DNA of 64,000 nt from an uncultured Roseovarius sp. (lineage in GTDB: Bacteria; Pseudomonadota; Alphaproteobacteria; Rhodobacterales; Rhodobacteraceae): positions 620,001 to 684,000 of the forward strand of contig CANMOU010000001.1 in NCBI GenBank assembly GCA_947499555.1, in the 5' to 3' direction. Position numbers and translations under genes: made by a program. Below, piece after piece: positions 35,741-46,598 of this stretch. Position 1 is the stretch's first letter. Each line of letters begins with the position of its first letter. Below the pieces are notes generated by a model that was not told where the DNA came from, did no database searches, and saw nothing but the letters and a program-made list of their open reading frames with translations.

Positions 35741-36576
35741 TGCTGCGCCTCAAGCGATGCCCACTCGCCCACCAGCGCCTCGGCAGTCTGCAGCAGTTCA
35801 GCCTCGGGGAACGCCGCCATCAATTTCGAGAGATCAAGTGTAACACTTTGCACGGCGTCGACAGGGGCAGGGAACCACGTGATCTTTTTCCCGGCGGCAA
35901 GGGCAAGCTCTTCCATGCCAATCGCGCTGACCGAGGCCACGTTGAGCACCTTTGGCACTGTGCCTTTGGCAGCCAGCGCCAGATGGCGAAAGATACCAAG
36001 CAGATCGCCCGCCGAAAGGTAACTGCGCTGCGGCCCGCGTCCATCCGCATATCGGTGCAACTCCACCGGCGCATCGCGTCGCAGGGCTGGGGCAAGGCTA
36101 TCGGCGCCCACCACATTGGCCAGGCGCAAGATCGTATCCTCGGTGTGGTCTGATGTGCTTCCTTGCAAAATCGCGCATTCCATCGCAGCTTTGGCACGCC
36201 CATATGGCGTGACCGGGGCACAGATGTCAGTCTCTTTGAGGCATTCTCCCGGACCATAGACCCCAGCTGACGACATATGCACAACGCGTCCGGCGCCACA
36301 GGCCTTCGCCACCTTTCGGCTTAGATCAACAAGTTTCGCGTTTACTGCCAAAGCGGCCTCATCTCCTTCGGTCGCGCCCCAAAGCGCAACAACCATCTCG
36401 CATCGCGGCAATTCATCCACCGGCTGATCAGGTATCCACTGAACATCTGCTGACGCTCCACGGGACTGGAACACGAGCTCCGTACCTGAATGGTCGCTAT
36501 GGCGCGCCGCAATGCGTAAAAGGCGCCCCAGGCGACCACCCGAGCCGGTGACTAGTATTCGCTGTGTTTGAGACAA
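35737..36576 (-). CDS. NAD-dependent sugar-nucleotide epimerase (extended SDR)
   Basis: A 279-residue SDR protein. The nucleotide loop is ILVTGSGGRLGRLLRIA, and the active site is VHMSSAGVYGPGECL with the YGRAK (Y-x-x-x-K) further on in TPYGRAKAAMECAIL. It is shorter than GalE (about 330). The substrate is unknown; position before the sugar transferase implies a UDP-sugar for the same glycan. It is the first clear gene of this polysaccharide run, with 91 bp between it and the small ORF upstream. Confidence 0.85.
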   Translation of the reverse strand: MSQTQRILVTGSGGRLGRLLRIAARHSDHSGTELVFQSRGASADVQWIPDQPVDELPRCEMVVALWGATEGDEAALAVNAKLVDLSRKVAKACGAGRVVHMSSAGVYGPGECLKETDICAPVTPYGRAKAAMECAILQGSTSDHTEDTILRLANVVGADSLAPALRRDAPVELHRYADGRGPQRSYLSAGDLLGIFRHLALAAKGTVPKVLNVASVSAIGMEELALAAGKKITWFPAPVDAVQSVTLDLSKLMAAFPEAELLQTAEALVGEWASLEAQQ

Positions 36577-36667
36577 ATTCGTTTCAATCCGGTTACTCAG
36601 TCAAAGTTTTCCCGGTTTCCCTCTACACGCAACCAGCGGATTTTAAAATTGTCCGGTCGAAACGATG

Positions 36668-36877
36668 CTAGGAGCGTGCGAACCGGATCTCCGGTTCCTT
36701 GCCCGCCGCCGCAGCGTCGTCTGAGACGAGGTCCAAAGCCATGGGCCCTTCGGCAATCTGTGTCGAGCGCCGCGATTCGAATTGCAGAGTCTTGAAATCA
36801 AAAACCTCATCAATCGGGCTGAGGTCTTCAACATCTGCTCCGGGCTGCATCATGTCCGAAGGGGCAGCCATCAGCAT
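36668..36877 (-). CDS. Hypothetical acidic small protein, 69 residues
   Basis: Starts MLMAAPSDMMQPGADVEDL with AGGA seven bases before the ATG, 18 bp after the stop of the membrane protein upstream. The sequence is acidic and contains no membrane segment or known motif (LSPIDEVFDFKTLQFESRR). It may be an accessory of the polysaccharide locus. Confidence is limited because length and composition alone do not prove it. Confidence 0.45.
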   Translation of the reverse strand: MLMAAPSDMMQPGADVEDLSPIDEVFDFKTLQFESRRSTQIAEGPMALDLVSDDAAAAGKEPEIRFARS

Positions 36878-36895
36878 CGGAATATCCTGCGTCGG

Positions 36896-37405
36896 TCACG
36901 CAGTACTTTGCGCGGCTGCATTGATCTTCACGCGTCTTGGCACAATTGTCTGTCCAAGCCGGCGCGGCCCGGAAATACGGTGTCGTCCGACCAATGCGGC
37001 CTTGCGCAATTCCGACCGCCGCAGGCTCGAGTAAGACAGCAAGACCGCGCAAACCAAGGTCAGATCCCGCCAGAAATCGCTGATGGTGCCGCTTTGCAGG
37101 TAAACGAAATTCTGCGCCAGGCTAGAGGCGAGAACGAAAAGCGCCAGTGCCAAGCAACTGAGCCGGAGCTGGTAGCCCGTCATGTACACGACGGTAAGCG
37201 AAAACAACGTCATCGTGCCCGCAAGATCAGCGTAAAGTGGGTCGAGAAATGCAATGAAAAGTGCCATCGGTTCAAAGCCCGATATCAAGCCCATCGATAT
37301 CGCAAGAAAGTAAGACCCGACCACAATGCGGATCAGGTTCAGACCAGTATGGTCGAGCCATGTTTGCGTTCTCGGTGTCACGCCGCGATCAATCCGTTTT
37401 CCCAT
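36896..37405 (-). CDS. Integral membrane protein, DoxX-like size, unknown function
   Basis: A 169-residue protein with four hydrophobic segments (for example IRIVVGSYFLAISMGLISGF, LSCLALALFVLASSLAQNF and FWRDLTLVCAVLLSYSS), followed by a basic C-terminal tail (RHRISGPRRLGQTIVPRR). Size and helix count recall DoxX/SURF4 proteins, but no motif proves it. The start MGKRIDRGVT is a guess; the frame is open to 37486 without an ATG. It lies between gyrA (same strand, 99 bp upstream) and the polysaccharide genes. Confidence 0.6.
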   Translation of the reverse strand: MGKRIDRGVTPRTQTWLDHTGLNLIRIVVGSYFLAISMGLISGFEPMALFIAFLDPLYADLAGTMTLFSLTVVYMTGYQLRLSCLALALFVLASSLAQNFVYLQSGTISDFWRDLTLVCAVLLSYSSLRRSELRKAALVGRHRISGPRRLGQTIVPRRVKINAAAQSTA

Positions 37406-37504
37406 ACCGCAAAAGCGGCAATCATCCCTTCCCGAGTGGACAGATTGCTTAACCAATGCGGCACAAATGGACCAAAACCTTGGCAAATCCGGTTAAATCT
37501 TGCG

Positions 37505-40249
37505 CTATTCTGCGGGTTGATCTTCGGTTTCGTCCTCGTCGCCGGTCTCGGCGATCCATGCTACGCTGACGACGTGCTCGCCTTTGGCGGTATTGAACAC
37601 CTTGACACCACCAGCGCTACGAGAGCGGAAAGAAATCCCGTCAACCGGCACGCGGATGGATTGCCCGCCTGAAGTTGCCAGCATGATCTGATCTTCCATT
37701 TCCACCGGGAAGGACGCCACAAGTGCGCCTCCGCGCATCGCCTTATCCATAGCCTGAACCCCCATGCCGCCCCGGCCTCTGACCGGGTAATCATGGCTGG
37801 AACTCAACTTGCCTGCACCCTGATCGGTAATCGTCAGGATCAGGTTTTCGACGGCCTGCATTTCTTCAAATCGCTCTTGCGTGATCGAGGCATTTTCATC
37901 GCCTTCCTCGTCGCTTACAGCATCTTCTTCAGATGCACCGGCCAGTGCCCGTCGCATCTTCAGATAGGCGGCACGTTCATCCGGCGTCGCTTTGAAATGG
38001 CGAATGATGGACATGGATACCACGTGGTCATCGCCTTGCAGCTTGATCCCGCGCACGCCGGTGGAATCGCGCCCCTTGAAGACACGCACCTCAGTGGTCG
38101 GGAAACGGATCGCGCGGCCCGAGCTGGTCACAAGCATCACGTCATCGTCTTCCGAACAAATGCGCGCATTCACAAGCCGCGTGGCCTCATCAGGCAGCTT
38201 CATAGCAATCTTGCCGTTCGACTTCACATTGGTGAAATCGCTCAGCGCATTGCGCCGCACGTCTCCGGCAGATGTAGCAAAGAAGATCTGCAGGTCGTTC
38301 CAATCCTCTTCTGGCACGTCCACGGGCATGATTGCTGCAATACTGACACCTGGTGGAATAGGCAGAATATTGACAATCGCCTTGCCCTTTGCGGTGCGTC
38401 CCCCCAACGGCAGGCGCCAAGTCTTGAGCTTGTAGACCATCCCATCCGTGGTAAAGAACAGAAGCTGCGTATGCGTGTTTGCCACGAAGAGAGTGGTCAC
38501 TACGTCCTCTTCCTTGGTCTGCATGCCAGACAACCCTTTGCCACCGCGTTTTTGCGCACGGAAATCGGCCAAAGCGGTGCGCTTGATATAGCCGCCGGAT
38601 GTGACCGTCACGACCATGTCTTCGCGCTCAATGAGGTCCTCGTCCTCCATATCTCCAGACCAATCGACTATCTCGGTCCGGCGCGGCACGGCAAACTGTT
38701 CTTTCACCTCTTTCAGCTCGTCCGAGATGATCTCCATGATCCGCTCTCGACTGGCCAGAATCGCAAGGTATTCCTTGATCTTACCGGCAAGCTCTTGCAG
38801 CTCATCGGTGACTTCCTTCACCCCCAGCTGCGTCAGGCGCTGCAGGCGCAGATCCAGAATGGCGCGAGCCTGTGTCTCAGAAAGGTTATACGTGCCATCC
38901 TCATTCGCCGTGTGCGTCGGATCATCGATCAGCGCGATATATTCAAGGATGTCCTGGGCCGGCCACCGACGCGTCATAAGCTTTTCACGCGCCTCCGCCG
39001 CATCCGCCGAACTGCGGATCGTGGCAACCACTTCATCGACATTGCTGACGGCCACGGCCAAACCACACAGAACATGGCTGCGTTCCCGTGCCTTGCGCAG
39101 ATCGAAGGCTGTTCGCCGCGCCACAACCTCCTCGCGGAAGCTGATAAAGGCCGACAGGAAGCCATAAAGCGTCAACTGCTCAGGCCGCCCGCCATTCAGC
39201 GCCAGCATGTTGCAGCCAAACGATGTCTGCATTGGCGTGAAGCGGAACAACTGGTTCAGCACGACCTCTGCGGTCGCATCGCGTTTGAGCTCCACCACCA
39301 CACGCACGCCGCGACGGTCGGATTCGTCCTGTACGTGAGAGATGCCTTCGATCTTTTTCTCGCGCACGGTTTCGGCGATTTTTTCGATCATCGCCGCCTT
39401 GTTCACCTGATAGGAAATCTCATCAATAACAATGGCGTAGCGATCTTTCCTAATCTCTTCAACGCGTGTCTTGGAGCGGATCACAACACTGCCGCGACCT
39501 TCGATATAGGCTTTTCGCGCCCCGGATCGGCCAAGCATGATGCCACCTGTCGGAAAATCCGGCCCCGGGACGTATTCGATCAGTTGTTCCGAGCTCAGAT
39601 CCGGGTTCTCAATCAAGGCCAGCGTGGCATCCACCACCTCACCGAGATTATGAGGCGGTATATTGGTGGCCATGCCCACAGCGATCCCGCCTGCGCCATT
39701 GACCAGCATATTTGGAAACCGGGCGGGAAGAACGGTCGGTTCACGATCCTTACCGTCATAATTGTCTTGAAAATTGACCGTGTCTTTCTCGATATCTGCA
39801 AGCAAGTACGCTGCCGGCTTGTCCATGCGCACTTCGGTATAGCGCATCGCGGCGGGGTTATCGCCGTCCATCGAGCCAAAGTTGCCCTGACCGTCGAGCA
39901 AGGGCAGGGACATCGAAAAATTCTGCGCCATCCGCACCAGGGCATCATAAATCGCAGAATCCCCGTGCGGGTGATATTTACCCATGACATCACCGACAGG
40001 GCGCGCGGATTTGCGATAGGCCTTGTCATGGCTGTTTCCGGTCTCGTGCATTGCATAAAGGATGCGCCGGTGCACCGGTTTCAGACCGTCACGCAAATCA
40101 GGAATGGCCCGACTGACAATGACGGACATGGCATAATCGAGATAAGACGTCTTCATCTCATCAGTGATCGATACAACCGGCCCGTCATAAGGCGGACGCT
40201 CTGGTGGCATTTCTTCTTCGTTTTCAGGCGTTTCCGGCGTGTCGCTCAC
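37505..40249 (-). CDS. gyrA: DNA gyrase subunit A
   Basis: A 914-residue type II topoisomerase subunit. The breakage-reunion domain begins [20 protein letters not shown]. The quinolone region reads [17 protein letters not shown] with S98 and D102 (E. coli S83 and D87), the susceptible-type residues, and the catalytic Tyr is Y137 in AAMRYTE. The C-terminal wheel includes the GyrA-box-like QKRGGKGL. A low-complexity acidic insert ([15 protein letters not shown]) is near residue 805. I use the GTG at 40249 (SDTPETPEN); the ATG at 40276 has no ribosome-binding site. Confidence 0.96.
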   Translation of the reverse strand: MSDTPETPENEEEMPPERPPYDGPVVSITDEMKTSYLDYAMSVIVSRAIPDLRDGLKPVHRRILYAMHETGNSHDKAYRKSARPVGDVMGKYHPHGDSAIYDALVRMAQNFSMSLPLLDGQGNFGSMDGDNPAAMRYTEVRMDKPAAYLLADIEKDTVNFQDNYDGKDREPTVLPARFPNMLVNGAGGIAVGMATNIPPHNLGEVVDATLALIENPDLSSEQLIEYVPGPDFPTGGIMLGRSGARKAYIEGRGSVVIRSKTRVEEIRKDRYAIVIDEISYQVNKAAMIEKIAETVREKKIEGISHVQDESDRRGVRVVVELKRDATAEVVLNQLFRFTPMQTSFGCNMLALNGGRPEQLTLYGFLSAFISFREEVVARRTAFDLRKARERSHVLCGLAVAVSNVDEVVATIRSSADAAEAREKLMTRRWPAQDILEYIALIDDPTHTANEDGTYNLSETQARAILDLRLQRLTQLGVKEVTDELQELAGKIKEYLAILASRERIMEIISDELKEVKEQFAVPRRTEIVDWSGDMEDEDLIEREDMVVTVTSGGYIKRTALADFRAQKRGGKGLSGMQTKEEDVVTTLFVANTHTQLLFFTTDGMVYKLKTWRLPLGGRTAKGKAIVNILPIPPGVSIAAIMPVDVPEEDWNDLQIFFATSAGDVRRNALSDFTNVKSNGKIAMKLPDEATRLVNARICSEDDDVMLVTSSGRAIRFPTTEVRVFKGRDSTGVRGIKLQGDDHVVSMSIIRHFKATPDERAAYLKMRRALAGASEEDAVSDEEGDENASITQERFEEMQAVENLILTITDQGAGKLSSSHDYPVRGRGGMGVQAMDKAMRGGALVASFPVEMEDQIMLATSGGQSIRVPVDGISFRSRSAGGVKVFNTAKGEHVVSVAWIAETGDEDETEDQPAE

Positions 40250-40446
40250 GTGATGTCCCGTCCTGTCGCACAACATCTATATTTAGTTACAAAAACTATA
40301 TCAGAGGCAGGATATAGGGTGCAATGCCTGTTCTTACCTCGAATTGGCAGCCGAGTGAGGAAGGTGATAACACATTGTTTTTATTGAAAAGTAGTTTTTT
40401 TATGCTTTGATGTTGAGTGGGGGCAAGAAAAAAACAGAGGTTGAGT

Positions 40447-40710
40447 ATGACTGAAACCGAAATGATGCTGAAAGGCTATGGTCTGACGACAGCGGAAATG
40501 TTTTACCACATGCCAGATTTCGCACATGTCCTGAATACCTTCATCTGGCAGGATTATGATATCGCGCCGGACCATCCGAACCTGTTCAAGTTTATCGAAT
40601 TTTGGCAGGATGAAATCGAAGGTCCGCTACATTCCGTGAAGTTCACTCATCGCAAACTGATCAGCCCCGGTGAATGGCGGCATGTCACGGGTGAGCTGAC
40701 GCTTCACTAG
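40447..40710 (+). CDS. Usg family protein
   Basis: An 87-residue protein with the conserved alphaproteobacterial Usg pattern: GYGLTTAEMFYHMPDF, then LNTFIWQDYDIAPDHPNL and WQDEIEGPLHSVKFTHRKLI. It was once linked by name to tryptophan genes, with no proven activity. AGAGG lies before the ATG. It is divergent from gyrA and followed at 18 bp by a strong bidirectional hairpin. Confidence 0.85.
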   Translation: MTETEMMLKGYGLTTAEMFYHMPDFAHVLNTFIWQDYDIAPDHPNLFKFIEFWQDEIEGPLHSVKFTHRKLISPGEWRHVTGELTLH

Positions 40711-40722
40711 TTGCCCAGACAC

Positions 40723-40751
40723 AAAAAGGCGAGGGTGGCCCTCGCCATTTT
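40723..40751. terminator. Bidirectional rho-independent terminator
   Basis: GGCGAGGG, loop TGG, CCCTCGCC (40728-40746): eight perfect pairs, flanked by AAAAA on the left and ATTTTCTG on the right. It serves the usg gene on plus and the lipoprotein gene ending at 40770 on minus. Confidence 0.9.
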
Positions 40752-40769
40752 CTGTTATCTTCCCGTGTC

Positions 40770-41330
40770 TTAGGGGATGATCCTTGTGTATTTTGTGCCC
40801 TCAAGGGAAACACCGACAAGTGCGCCTGCCTGGCCGAAGATCACCGCCACAACAGGGCTTGTGATGGTTGTGGTGTCCGTGCGCAGGTTTTCACCCTTGT
40901 CAGAGAAGACATATTCGATATCCGCACCTGCAACCCAGCCCGACGCGGCCCGGAAGTCAGTGAGCGCGTCTTCTGTCATGAAAAACAGCACATGCGCAAA
41001 TTGCTGCGCGCCAACCTGAAGGCCGACACTGCCCTTTGCGGCGGAATAGTAATCCACCGTCGCCCCGCCAACACGAAGGGCGCCACGGCCAAAGCCGCCG
41101 CCAAAGATAAAGCCACCTTCGGTGATCAGGGGCATCACAAGCTGGCCGACCGATTTCGCGGCAAGATCCTGTGTGTCCGGATAGGTTGTGAAAAGGTAAT
41201 TCAGCGTCGAGTCGACGCGTGCGTCGATTTTCTGCCCGCCGGTGCTGCCGACACCGTTCCCGCAAGCTGCCAGAAGTGGGGAGGACGCCAATGCGCCCAG
41301 CGTGAAGCTGCGCCTTGAAAGTTTGCTCAT
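40770..41330 (-). CDS. YSC84-like lipid-binding protein, predicted Tat lipoprotein
   Basis: A 186-residue exported protein. The signal peptide MSKLSRRSFTLGALASSPLL has the twin arginine in SRRSFTLG, and the lipobox LLAAC follows, so it should be exported folded by Tat and lipidated. The rest is the YSC84 (PF04366) domain: GGFIFGGGFGRGALRVGG, VGLQVGAQQFAHVLFFMTED and SPVVAVIFGQAGALVGVSLEG. In eukaryotes this domain binds phosphoinositides; in bacteria it is common in the envelope with unclear function. Frame open to 41396; the signal peptide sets the start. Confidence 0.85.
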   Translation of the reverse strand: MSKLSRRSFTLGALASSPLLAACGNGVGSTGGQKIDARVDSTLNYLFTTYPDTQDLAAKSVGQLVMPLITEGGFIFGGGFGRGALRVGGATVDYYSAAKGSVGLQVGAQQFAHVLFFMTEDALTDFRAASGWVAGADIEYVFSDKGENLRTDTTTITSPVVAVIFGQAGALVGVSLEGTKYTRIIP

Positions 41331-41468
41331 AGGACTGCCTGTTCGTTGCCTGAGTATGTCATTATCGAATCCGGCCTTTTTCATGCCGTCACACACACTA
41401 TAGAGGTGTCAGCCAAGCCTGTCACCACAGATTGTGGTGCAAAGCAATATATTGCTGGAAAATCGGGC

Positions 41469-42467
41469 CTAGCTTGACAGAAGCTGCGCCACACGGGGTG
41501 CAAAATAACTTAGCACACCGTCGCAACCTGCACGTTTGAACGCCATGAGGCTTTCCATCATGGCTCGATCTTCATCAATCCAGCCATTTTGGGCGGCGGC
41601 CATGATCATCGCGTATTCACCGGACACCTGATAGGCGTAGGTGGGAACGCCAAAAGCATCTTTCACCCGCCGGCAGATATCCAGATAAGGCATGCCGGGC
41701 TTGACCATCGCCATGTCGGCTCCTTCTTGCAGATCACGCGCCACGCAGCGAAGCGCCTCATCCGAGTTTGCAGGATCTATCTGGTATGTTTTCTTGTCGC
41801 CGGTCAGCGCTGCCGACGCCCCCACGGCATCGCGAAAAGGCCCGTAAAAAGCGGAAGCGTATTTTGCCGCGTAGCTCAGAATAAGCGTATTCTGGTGCCC
41901 GCCAGCTTCCAGAGCCTGCCGAATGGCCCCTATGCGGCCATCCATCATGTCAGAAGGCCCAATGATATCCGCCCCGGATTCGGCCTGGGCTACCGCCATT
42001 TTCACCAGTGCTTCAACGCTGCGATCATTCACGATCTCGCCGTTTTCGACAAAGCCGTCATGGCCGTTGATATTGTAGGTATCAAGCGCCACGTCGGTCA
42101 TGACCGCAAGCTCTGGCACGGCCTTTTTCACAGCCCGGATCGCACGGTTGGCATGATTGTCGGGGTCCCACGCGCCTGCGCAATCCTCGGTGCGCTCTTC
42201 AAGTGCTGTATAGGGAAAAATGCAGATGGCCGGGATGCCCAGATCCGCCGCCTCTTTCGCGGCATCCACGATCTTGTCGACGGACCGGCGGATGACACCC
42301 GGCATCGAAGGAACAGGCTCTTCCACGCCTTCGCCCGAGCGCACAAAAATTGGCCAGATCAGGTCTCCGACACTCAAAGTACTCTGAGTAACCAGAGAGC
42401 GGATCGCCGGGTTTTGACGAACACGGCGCAGGCGGGTGATCGGAAATGGTGCCTGGACAGGGCGCAT
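41469..42467 (-). CDS. hemB: Delta-aminolevulinic acid dehydratase (porphobilinogen synthase)
   Basis: A 332-residue enzyme of tetrapyrrole synthesis that joins two 5-aminolevulinates. Opening PITRLRRVRQNPAIRSLV is typical. Active-site segments are SYAAKYASAFYGPFRDA (Lys near residue 202) and ADMAMVKPGMPYLDI (Schiff-base Lys near 255). ADIIGPSDMMDGRIGAIRQA is family-specific. The metal region DVALDTYNINGHDGF lacks the zinc cysteines, so this is the Mg-dependent form. Divergent from the membrane protein at 42587. Confidence 0.96.
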   Translation of the reverse strand: MRPVQAPFPITRLRRVRQNPAIRSLVTQSTLSVGDLIWPIFVRSGEGVEEPVPSMPGVIRRSVDKIVDAAKEAADLGIPAICIFPYTALEERTEDCAGAWDPDNHANRAIRAVKKAVPELAVMTDVALDTYNINGHDGFVENGEIVNDRSVEALVKMAVAQAESGADIIGPSDMMDGRIGAIRQALEAGGHQNTLILSYAAKYASAFYGPFRDAVGASAALTGDKKTYQIDPANSDEALRCVARDLQEGADMAMVKPGMPYLDICRRVKDAFGVPTYAYQVSGEYAMIMAAAQNGWIDEDRAMMESLMAFKRAGCDGVLSYFAPRVAQLLSS

Positions 42468-42586
42468 CGGATTGTCCTTTTTTCACATCACAATCTCAGT
42501 GACATGGAATTTAGCGCATCTCAAGGGTAGGAATTGCCGAACACCGGCGCTATGACGTGGCCCGGTAAGGGAAAAAGGTCTCGGAA

Positions 42587-43114
42587 GTGGACTGGTACGA
42601 GCACGTATTTGAACTGATCGATCTGCGCAGTTTCAGCAACCTCTGGTTCTGGATCGTGCTGGCTTTGATCTGGTCATCGACCAGCCATTGGGTGCTGGGA
42701 ATCCCATGGGATCTGGCACAGCGAGCGCGGCGCAATCAGGATGCCGCTGGCGTGCAGGATTTTCATGACCTGGTGCGCATCAATACCAACCGCATTCTGT
42801 TTATCATGGACGAAACCGGCCTTCTGCTGTCGGGGTTCCTATGCTTCGTGCTGACGGTTCTGGCGCTTTTGGGGTTTGTCTATAACAACGAGTTTTCTCA
42901 GGCGGTTTTCCTGTTGCTCTTTCCATTGAGCCTGATCGGTTTGCTGTCCTTGCGCACAGCACAGAAGATCAAATCGAATGGATTGCAGGGCGAGGCGCTC
43001 TTCAAGGCCTTGACGCGCCATCGGCTTGCGACACAAGTAATCGGGATGATCGCGATTTTCGTCACCGCCATCTGGGGCATGTGGCAGAATATGAACATCG
43101 GCGCGCTTGGCTAA
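42587..43114 (+). CDS. Integral membrane protein upstream of mfd
   Basis: A 175-residue protein with four to five hydrophobic segments: NLWFWIVLALIWSSTSHWVL, LLLSGFLCFVLTVLALLGF, AVFLLLFPLSLIGLLSL and QVIGMIAIFVTAIWGMW. The start is GTG at 42587 (VDWYEHVFEL). I recall homologues beside mfd in other Rhodobacterales, with no function known to me. It ends 22 bp before mfd, so the two are probably co-transcribed. Confidence 0.75.
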   Translation: MDWYEHVFELIDLRSFSNLWFWIVLALIWSSTSHWVLGIPWDLAQRARRNQDAAGVQDFHDLVRINTNRILFIMDETGLLLSGFLCFVLTVLALLGFVYNNEFSQAVFLLLFPLSLIGLLSLRTAQKIKSNGLQGEALFKALTRHRLATQVIGMIAIFVTAIWGMWQNMNIGALG

Positions 43115-43136
43115 CAGGCCGGGCAGGGGCATCAGC

Positions 43137-46100
43137 ATGAGCACTTCTGAGCATATCGGCGTTGGCGGCGCCCCCGAAGGCTTTGATGCCCGGCTTGTGG
43201 CCGAGGAAGTGGCGCGCTCGGATGGGGCGGTCATTCATATTGCCCGCGATGACAAACGCATGGCGGCGATGGAAGCCGCATTGCGGTTCTTTGCACCGGA
43301 CCTTCCCGTACTGCGATTTCCGGGGTGGGATTGTTTGCCATACGACCGGGTGTCACCCAATGCCGATATCTCGGCGGCGCGCATGGCCACACTGGCCGGT
43401 CTGGTCCATGGCGCACCAAGCGCATTTGTTCTCCTTACAACCCTCAATGCAGCCACGCAGCGGGTTCCGGCCCGGGATATTCTGAAAGAAGCGGCTTTTT
43501 CGGCTCATGTTGACTACCAGATCGATGAAGAGGCGCTGAAAGCGTTCTTGGTGCGCATGGGTTTCACCCAATCGCCCACGGTGATGGAAACCGGAGATTA
43601 CGCCATTCGAGGCGGCATCATTGATATTTTCGCACCCGGCGAGTCGGGTCCGGTGCGTCTCGATCTTTTTGGCGACGTGCTGGACGGGCTGCGCCGCTTT
43701 GACCCCGCAACGCAACGCACCACCGAAAAGCTGACCCAGATCGATCTCGCACCGGTGAGCGAAGTGATCCTTGATGAGGCCGCAATCACTCGGTTCCGCC
43801 AGAACTATCGCATCGCCTTTGGTGCTGCAGGCAGTGACGATCCGCTTTACGAGGCGGTCAGCGCCGGGCGAAAACAGGCCGGGATGGAGCATTGGCTGCC
43901 ACTGTTTCACGAGAAACTGGAGACGCTTTTTGACTATCTGCCAGACGCATCCCTGACACTTGATGAACAGTTCGAACCTGCCCGCGGCGCAAGGTGGGAG
44001 GCCATTGCCGATCAATATGAGGCGCGCCAGCATGCGATGGCGCAAAAGGGCCGTAACGACACGGTCTATAAACCCATCGCTCCCGATCTTCTCTATCTCG
44101 ATGACAGCGCCTGGCAAAACGCCATCACCGATCGCCGCATTCTGCAATTTCAGGCGTTGCCACATCCGCCGGGACCGGGGCTGATTGATGCGGGCGGGCG
44201 TCTGGGGCGCAATTTTGCACCAGAGCGACAGCAGGAAAAAATCAACCTGTTCACCGCATTAAAATCCCATATTGAGGCTCGACTTGGCGAAGGTCCGGTT
44301 GTTCTAGCCGCTTATTCCGAAGGGGCACGTGAACGGCTGGAGGGCCTTGTCGAGGACGAGGGCCTTCTGGGTGCCGTGACCGTGCGCAATATCGCGGGCG
44401 TGGGCAAACACGGGCTGCATCTGACGGTCTGGGAACTGGAGCACGGGTTTGAAGCCCCCGGTCTCACGGTGATTGCCGAACAGGACATTCTGGGCGACCG
44501 CCTCATCCGGGCGCCAAAGAAACGCCGCCGGGCCGAAAATTTCCTGACAGAAGCGCAAAGCCTCAGTCCCGGCGATTTGGTCGTGCATGTTGATCACGGC
44601 ATCGGGCGCTATCACGGACTTGAGGTGGTCACCGCCGCCGGGGCGGCGCATGAGTGTCTGCTGCTGGAATATGCTGAAAACGCCAAACTCTACCTGCCGG
44701 TCGAAAATATCGAATTGCTCAGCCGCTATGGCCATGAGGAGGGCATACTTGACCGCTTGGGCGGTGGCGCGTGGCAATCCAAAAAGGCCAAACTCAAAGA
44801 ACGCATCCGCGAGATGGCGGATCGGCTTATCCGCATTGCTGCCGAACGGGCCTTGCGCAAAGCCCCCGTCCTGGAGCCAGAGCATCACGCATGGGAAGCA
44901 TTTTCAGCGCGCTTTCCCTATCAGGAAACCGACGATCAACTGCGTGCCATAGAAGACGTGATGGCCGATCTGGAAAGCGGTACGCCGATGGACAGGCTTA
45001 TCTGCGGCGATGTGGGCTTTGGCAAAACCGAAGTCGCCATGCGAGCGGCCTTTGTGGCCGCCATGTCGGGTCTGCAGGTGGCCGTTATCGCGCCCACCAC
45101 GCTGCTGGCACGCCAGCACTACCAGAGTTTCGCCGAGCGCTTCCGCGGCTTCCCGATCACGGTGCGACCCTTGTCTCGTTTCGTCAGTGCGGGCGAGGCC
45201 AATAATACACGCGCAGGGCTGGCCGATGGGACGGTCGATATTGTTGTGGGCACGCATGCGCTTCTGGCCAAGAACATCCGGTTCAAATCTCTTGGCCTTC
45301 TGGTCATTGACGAAGAACAGCGCTTTGGCGTGGGTCATAAGGAGCGGCTGAAATCTCTGCGTTCTGAGGTGCATGTTCTGACACTTACCGCGACGCCCAT
45401 TCCACGCACCTTGCAGCTGAGCTTGTCTGGCGTGCGAGATTTGAGCATCATTGGCACACCTCCCGTCGACCGGCTGTCGATCCGCACCTATGTGAGCGAG
45501 TTTGACGGGGTGACCATTCGCGAGGCGCTCTTGCGTGAGCATTATCGCGGCGGGCAGAGCTTCTATGTGGTGCCACGGATCAGTGACATCCCCGAAATTG
45601 AGGCTTTCCTGCGCGAACAGGTGCCTGAGGTCAGTGTCGTTGTGGCGCATGGCCAGATGGCAGCCAAAGAGCTCGATGAGCGGATGAATGCGTTTTACGA
45701 TGGCAAGTACGATGTGCTTTTGGCCACAACGATCGTGGAATCGGGTCTCGACATTCCGACAGCCAACACGATGGTCATTCACCGCTCGGATATGTTCGGC
45801 CTTGCGCAGCTTTACCAGATCAGGGGTCGCGTGGGCCGCTCCAAGGCACGTGCCTACGCGTATCTGACCACCAAGCCGCGCCTGCGTCTGACGCCAACAG
45901 CAGAGAAGCGTCTGCGAGTTCTGGGCAGTCTGGATCAGCTTGGCGCCGGGTTTGCGCTGGCCTCTCAAGACCTCGATATTCGCGGGGCAGGCAACCTTCT
46001 AGGTGAAGAACAATCCGGGCAGATGCGTGATGTGGGCTATGAGCTTTACCAGACCATGCTGGAAGAGGCGATTGCCAAGATCAAGGCGGGTGAGCTTGAG

Positions 46101-46592
46101 GGGCTCTCGGAGGCCGATGACCAATGGGCACCGACGATCAATCTCGGCGTGCCTGTTCTCATTCCAGAGGCTTATGTGCCCGACCTTGACGTTCGGCTGG
46201 GATTATACCGCCGTCTCAGCGGCTTGTCGTCCAAAGTTGAACTGGAAGGCTTTGCTGCGGAACTGATTGACCGCTTCGGAAAACTGCCAAGAGAGGTCAA
46301 CACGCTGCTGCTGGTCGTGCGTATCAAGGCGATGTGCAAACGTGCGGGGATTGCAAAGCTTGACGGCGGGCCCAAAGGGGCCACGATCCAGTTTCACAAC
46401 GACAAGTTTGCCAACCCGGCGGGGCTTGTGGAGTTCATCAAGGATCAGCGTGGTCTGGCGAAGATCCGCGACAACAAGATCGTCGTGCGCCGGGACTGGA
46501 AGAAAGACAAGGACAAGATCCAGGGCGCATTTGCGATTGCGAAGGATTTGGCGGTGAAGGCAAAGCAGGCCGAAAATACAAAGGGCAGTTAA
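43137..46592 (+). CDS. mfd: Transcription-repair coupling factor Mfd
   Basis: A 1151-residue SF2 translocase that removes stalled RNA polymerase and recruits UvrA. The UvrB-like N-terminal region ([20 protein letters not shown] near residue 165) is followed by the RNA-polymerase-binding CarD-like domain ([19 protein letters not shown] near 475). The motor has Walker [18 protein letters not shown] near residue 625 and the DEEQ box in [15 protein letters not shown]. Motif VI and the TRG region follow ([19 protein letters not shown]). The D7 domain ends the protein. Length matches E. coli Mfd (1148). Confidence 0.96.
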   Translation: MSTSEHIGVGGAPEGFDARLVAEEVARSDGAVIHIARDDKRMAAMEAALRFFAPDLPVLRFPGWDCLPYDRVSPNADISAARMATLAGLVHGAPSAFVLLTTLNAATQRVPARDILKEAAFSAHVDYQIDEEALKAFLVRMGFTQSPTVMETGDYAIRGGIIDIFAPGESGPVRLDLFGDVLDGLRRFDPATQRTTEKLTQIDLAPVSEVILDEAAITRFRQNYRIAFGAAGSDDPLYEAVSAGRKQAGMEHWLPLFHEKLETLFDYLPDASLTLDEQFEPARGARWEAIADQYEARQHAMAQKGRNDTVYKPIAPDLLYLDDSAWQNAITDRRILQFQALPHPPGPGLIDAGGRLGRNFAPERQQEKINLFTALKSHIEARLGEGPVVLAAYSEGARERLEGLVEDEGLLGAVTVRNIAGVGKHGLHLTVWELEHGFEAPGLTVIAEQDILGDRLIRAPKKRRRAENFLTEAQSLSPGDLVVHVDHGIGRYHGLEVVTAAGAAHECLLLEYAENAKLYLPVENIELLSRYGHEEGILDRLGGGAWQSKKAKLKERIREMADRLIRIAAERALRKAPVLEPEHHAWEAFSARFPYQETDDQLRAIEDVMADLESGTPMDRLICGDVGFGKTEVAMRAAFVAAMSGLQVAVIAPTTLLARQHYQSFAERFRGFPITVRPLSRFVSAGEANNTRAGLADGTVDIVVGTHALLAKNIRFKSLGLLVIDEEQRFGVGHKERLKSLRSEVHVLTLTATPIPRTLQLSLSGVRDLSIIGTPPVDRLSIRTYVSEFDGVTIREALLREHYRGGQSFYVVPRISDIPEIEAFLREQVPEVSVVVAHGQMAAKELDERMNAFYDGKYDVLLATTIVESGLDIPTANTMVIHRSDMFGLAQLYQIRGRVGRSKARAYAYLTTKPRLRLTPTAEKRLRVLGSLDQLGAGFALASQDLDIRGAGNLLGEEQSGQMRDVGYELYQTMLEEAIAKIKAGELEGLSEADDQWAPTINLGVPVLIPEAYVPDLDVRLGLYRRLSGLSSKVELEGFAAELIDRFGKLPREVNTLLLVVRIKAMCKRAGIAKLDGGPKGATIQFHNDKFANPAGLVEFIKDQRGLAKIRDNKIVVRRDWKKDKDKIQGAFAIAKDLAVKAKQAENTKGS

Positions 46593-46598
46593 CTGCCC
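46583..46598. repeat. 16-bp palindrome across two convergent stop codons
   Basis: GGGCAGTTAACTGCCC is a perfect palindrome. The mfd stop (46590-46592) and the histidine kinase stop (46591-46589) overlap in its centre, so both proteins end in Gly-Ser. Confidence 0.8.

Noticed and set aside
37793-40387. 864-codon plus-strand frame opposite gyrA
   Set aside because: A mirror frame of a highly conserved GC-rich gene; the His/Arg-rich translation has no domain and gyrA on minus is certain.
44904-45968. 354-codon minus-strand frame opposite mfd
   Set aside because: Shadow frame; it covers the conserved helicase motifs of mfd on plus.
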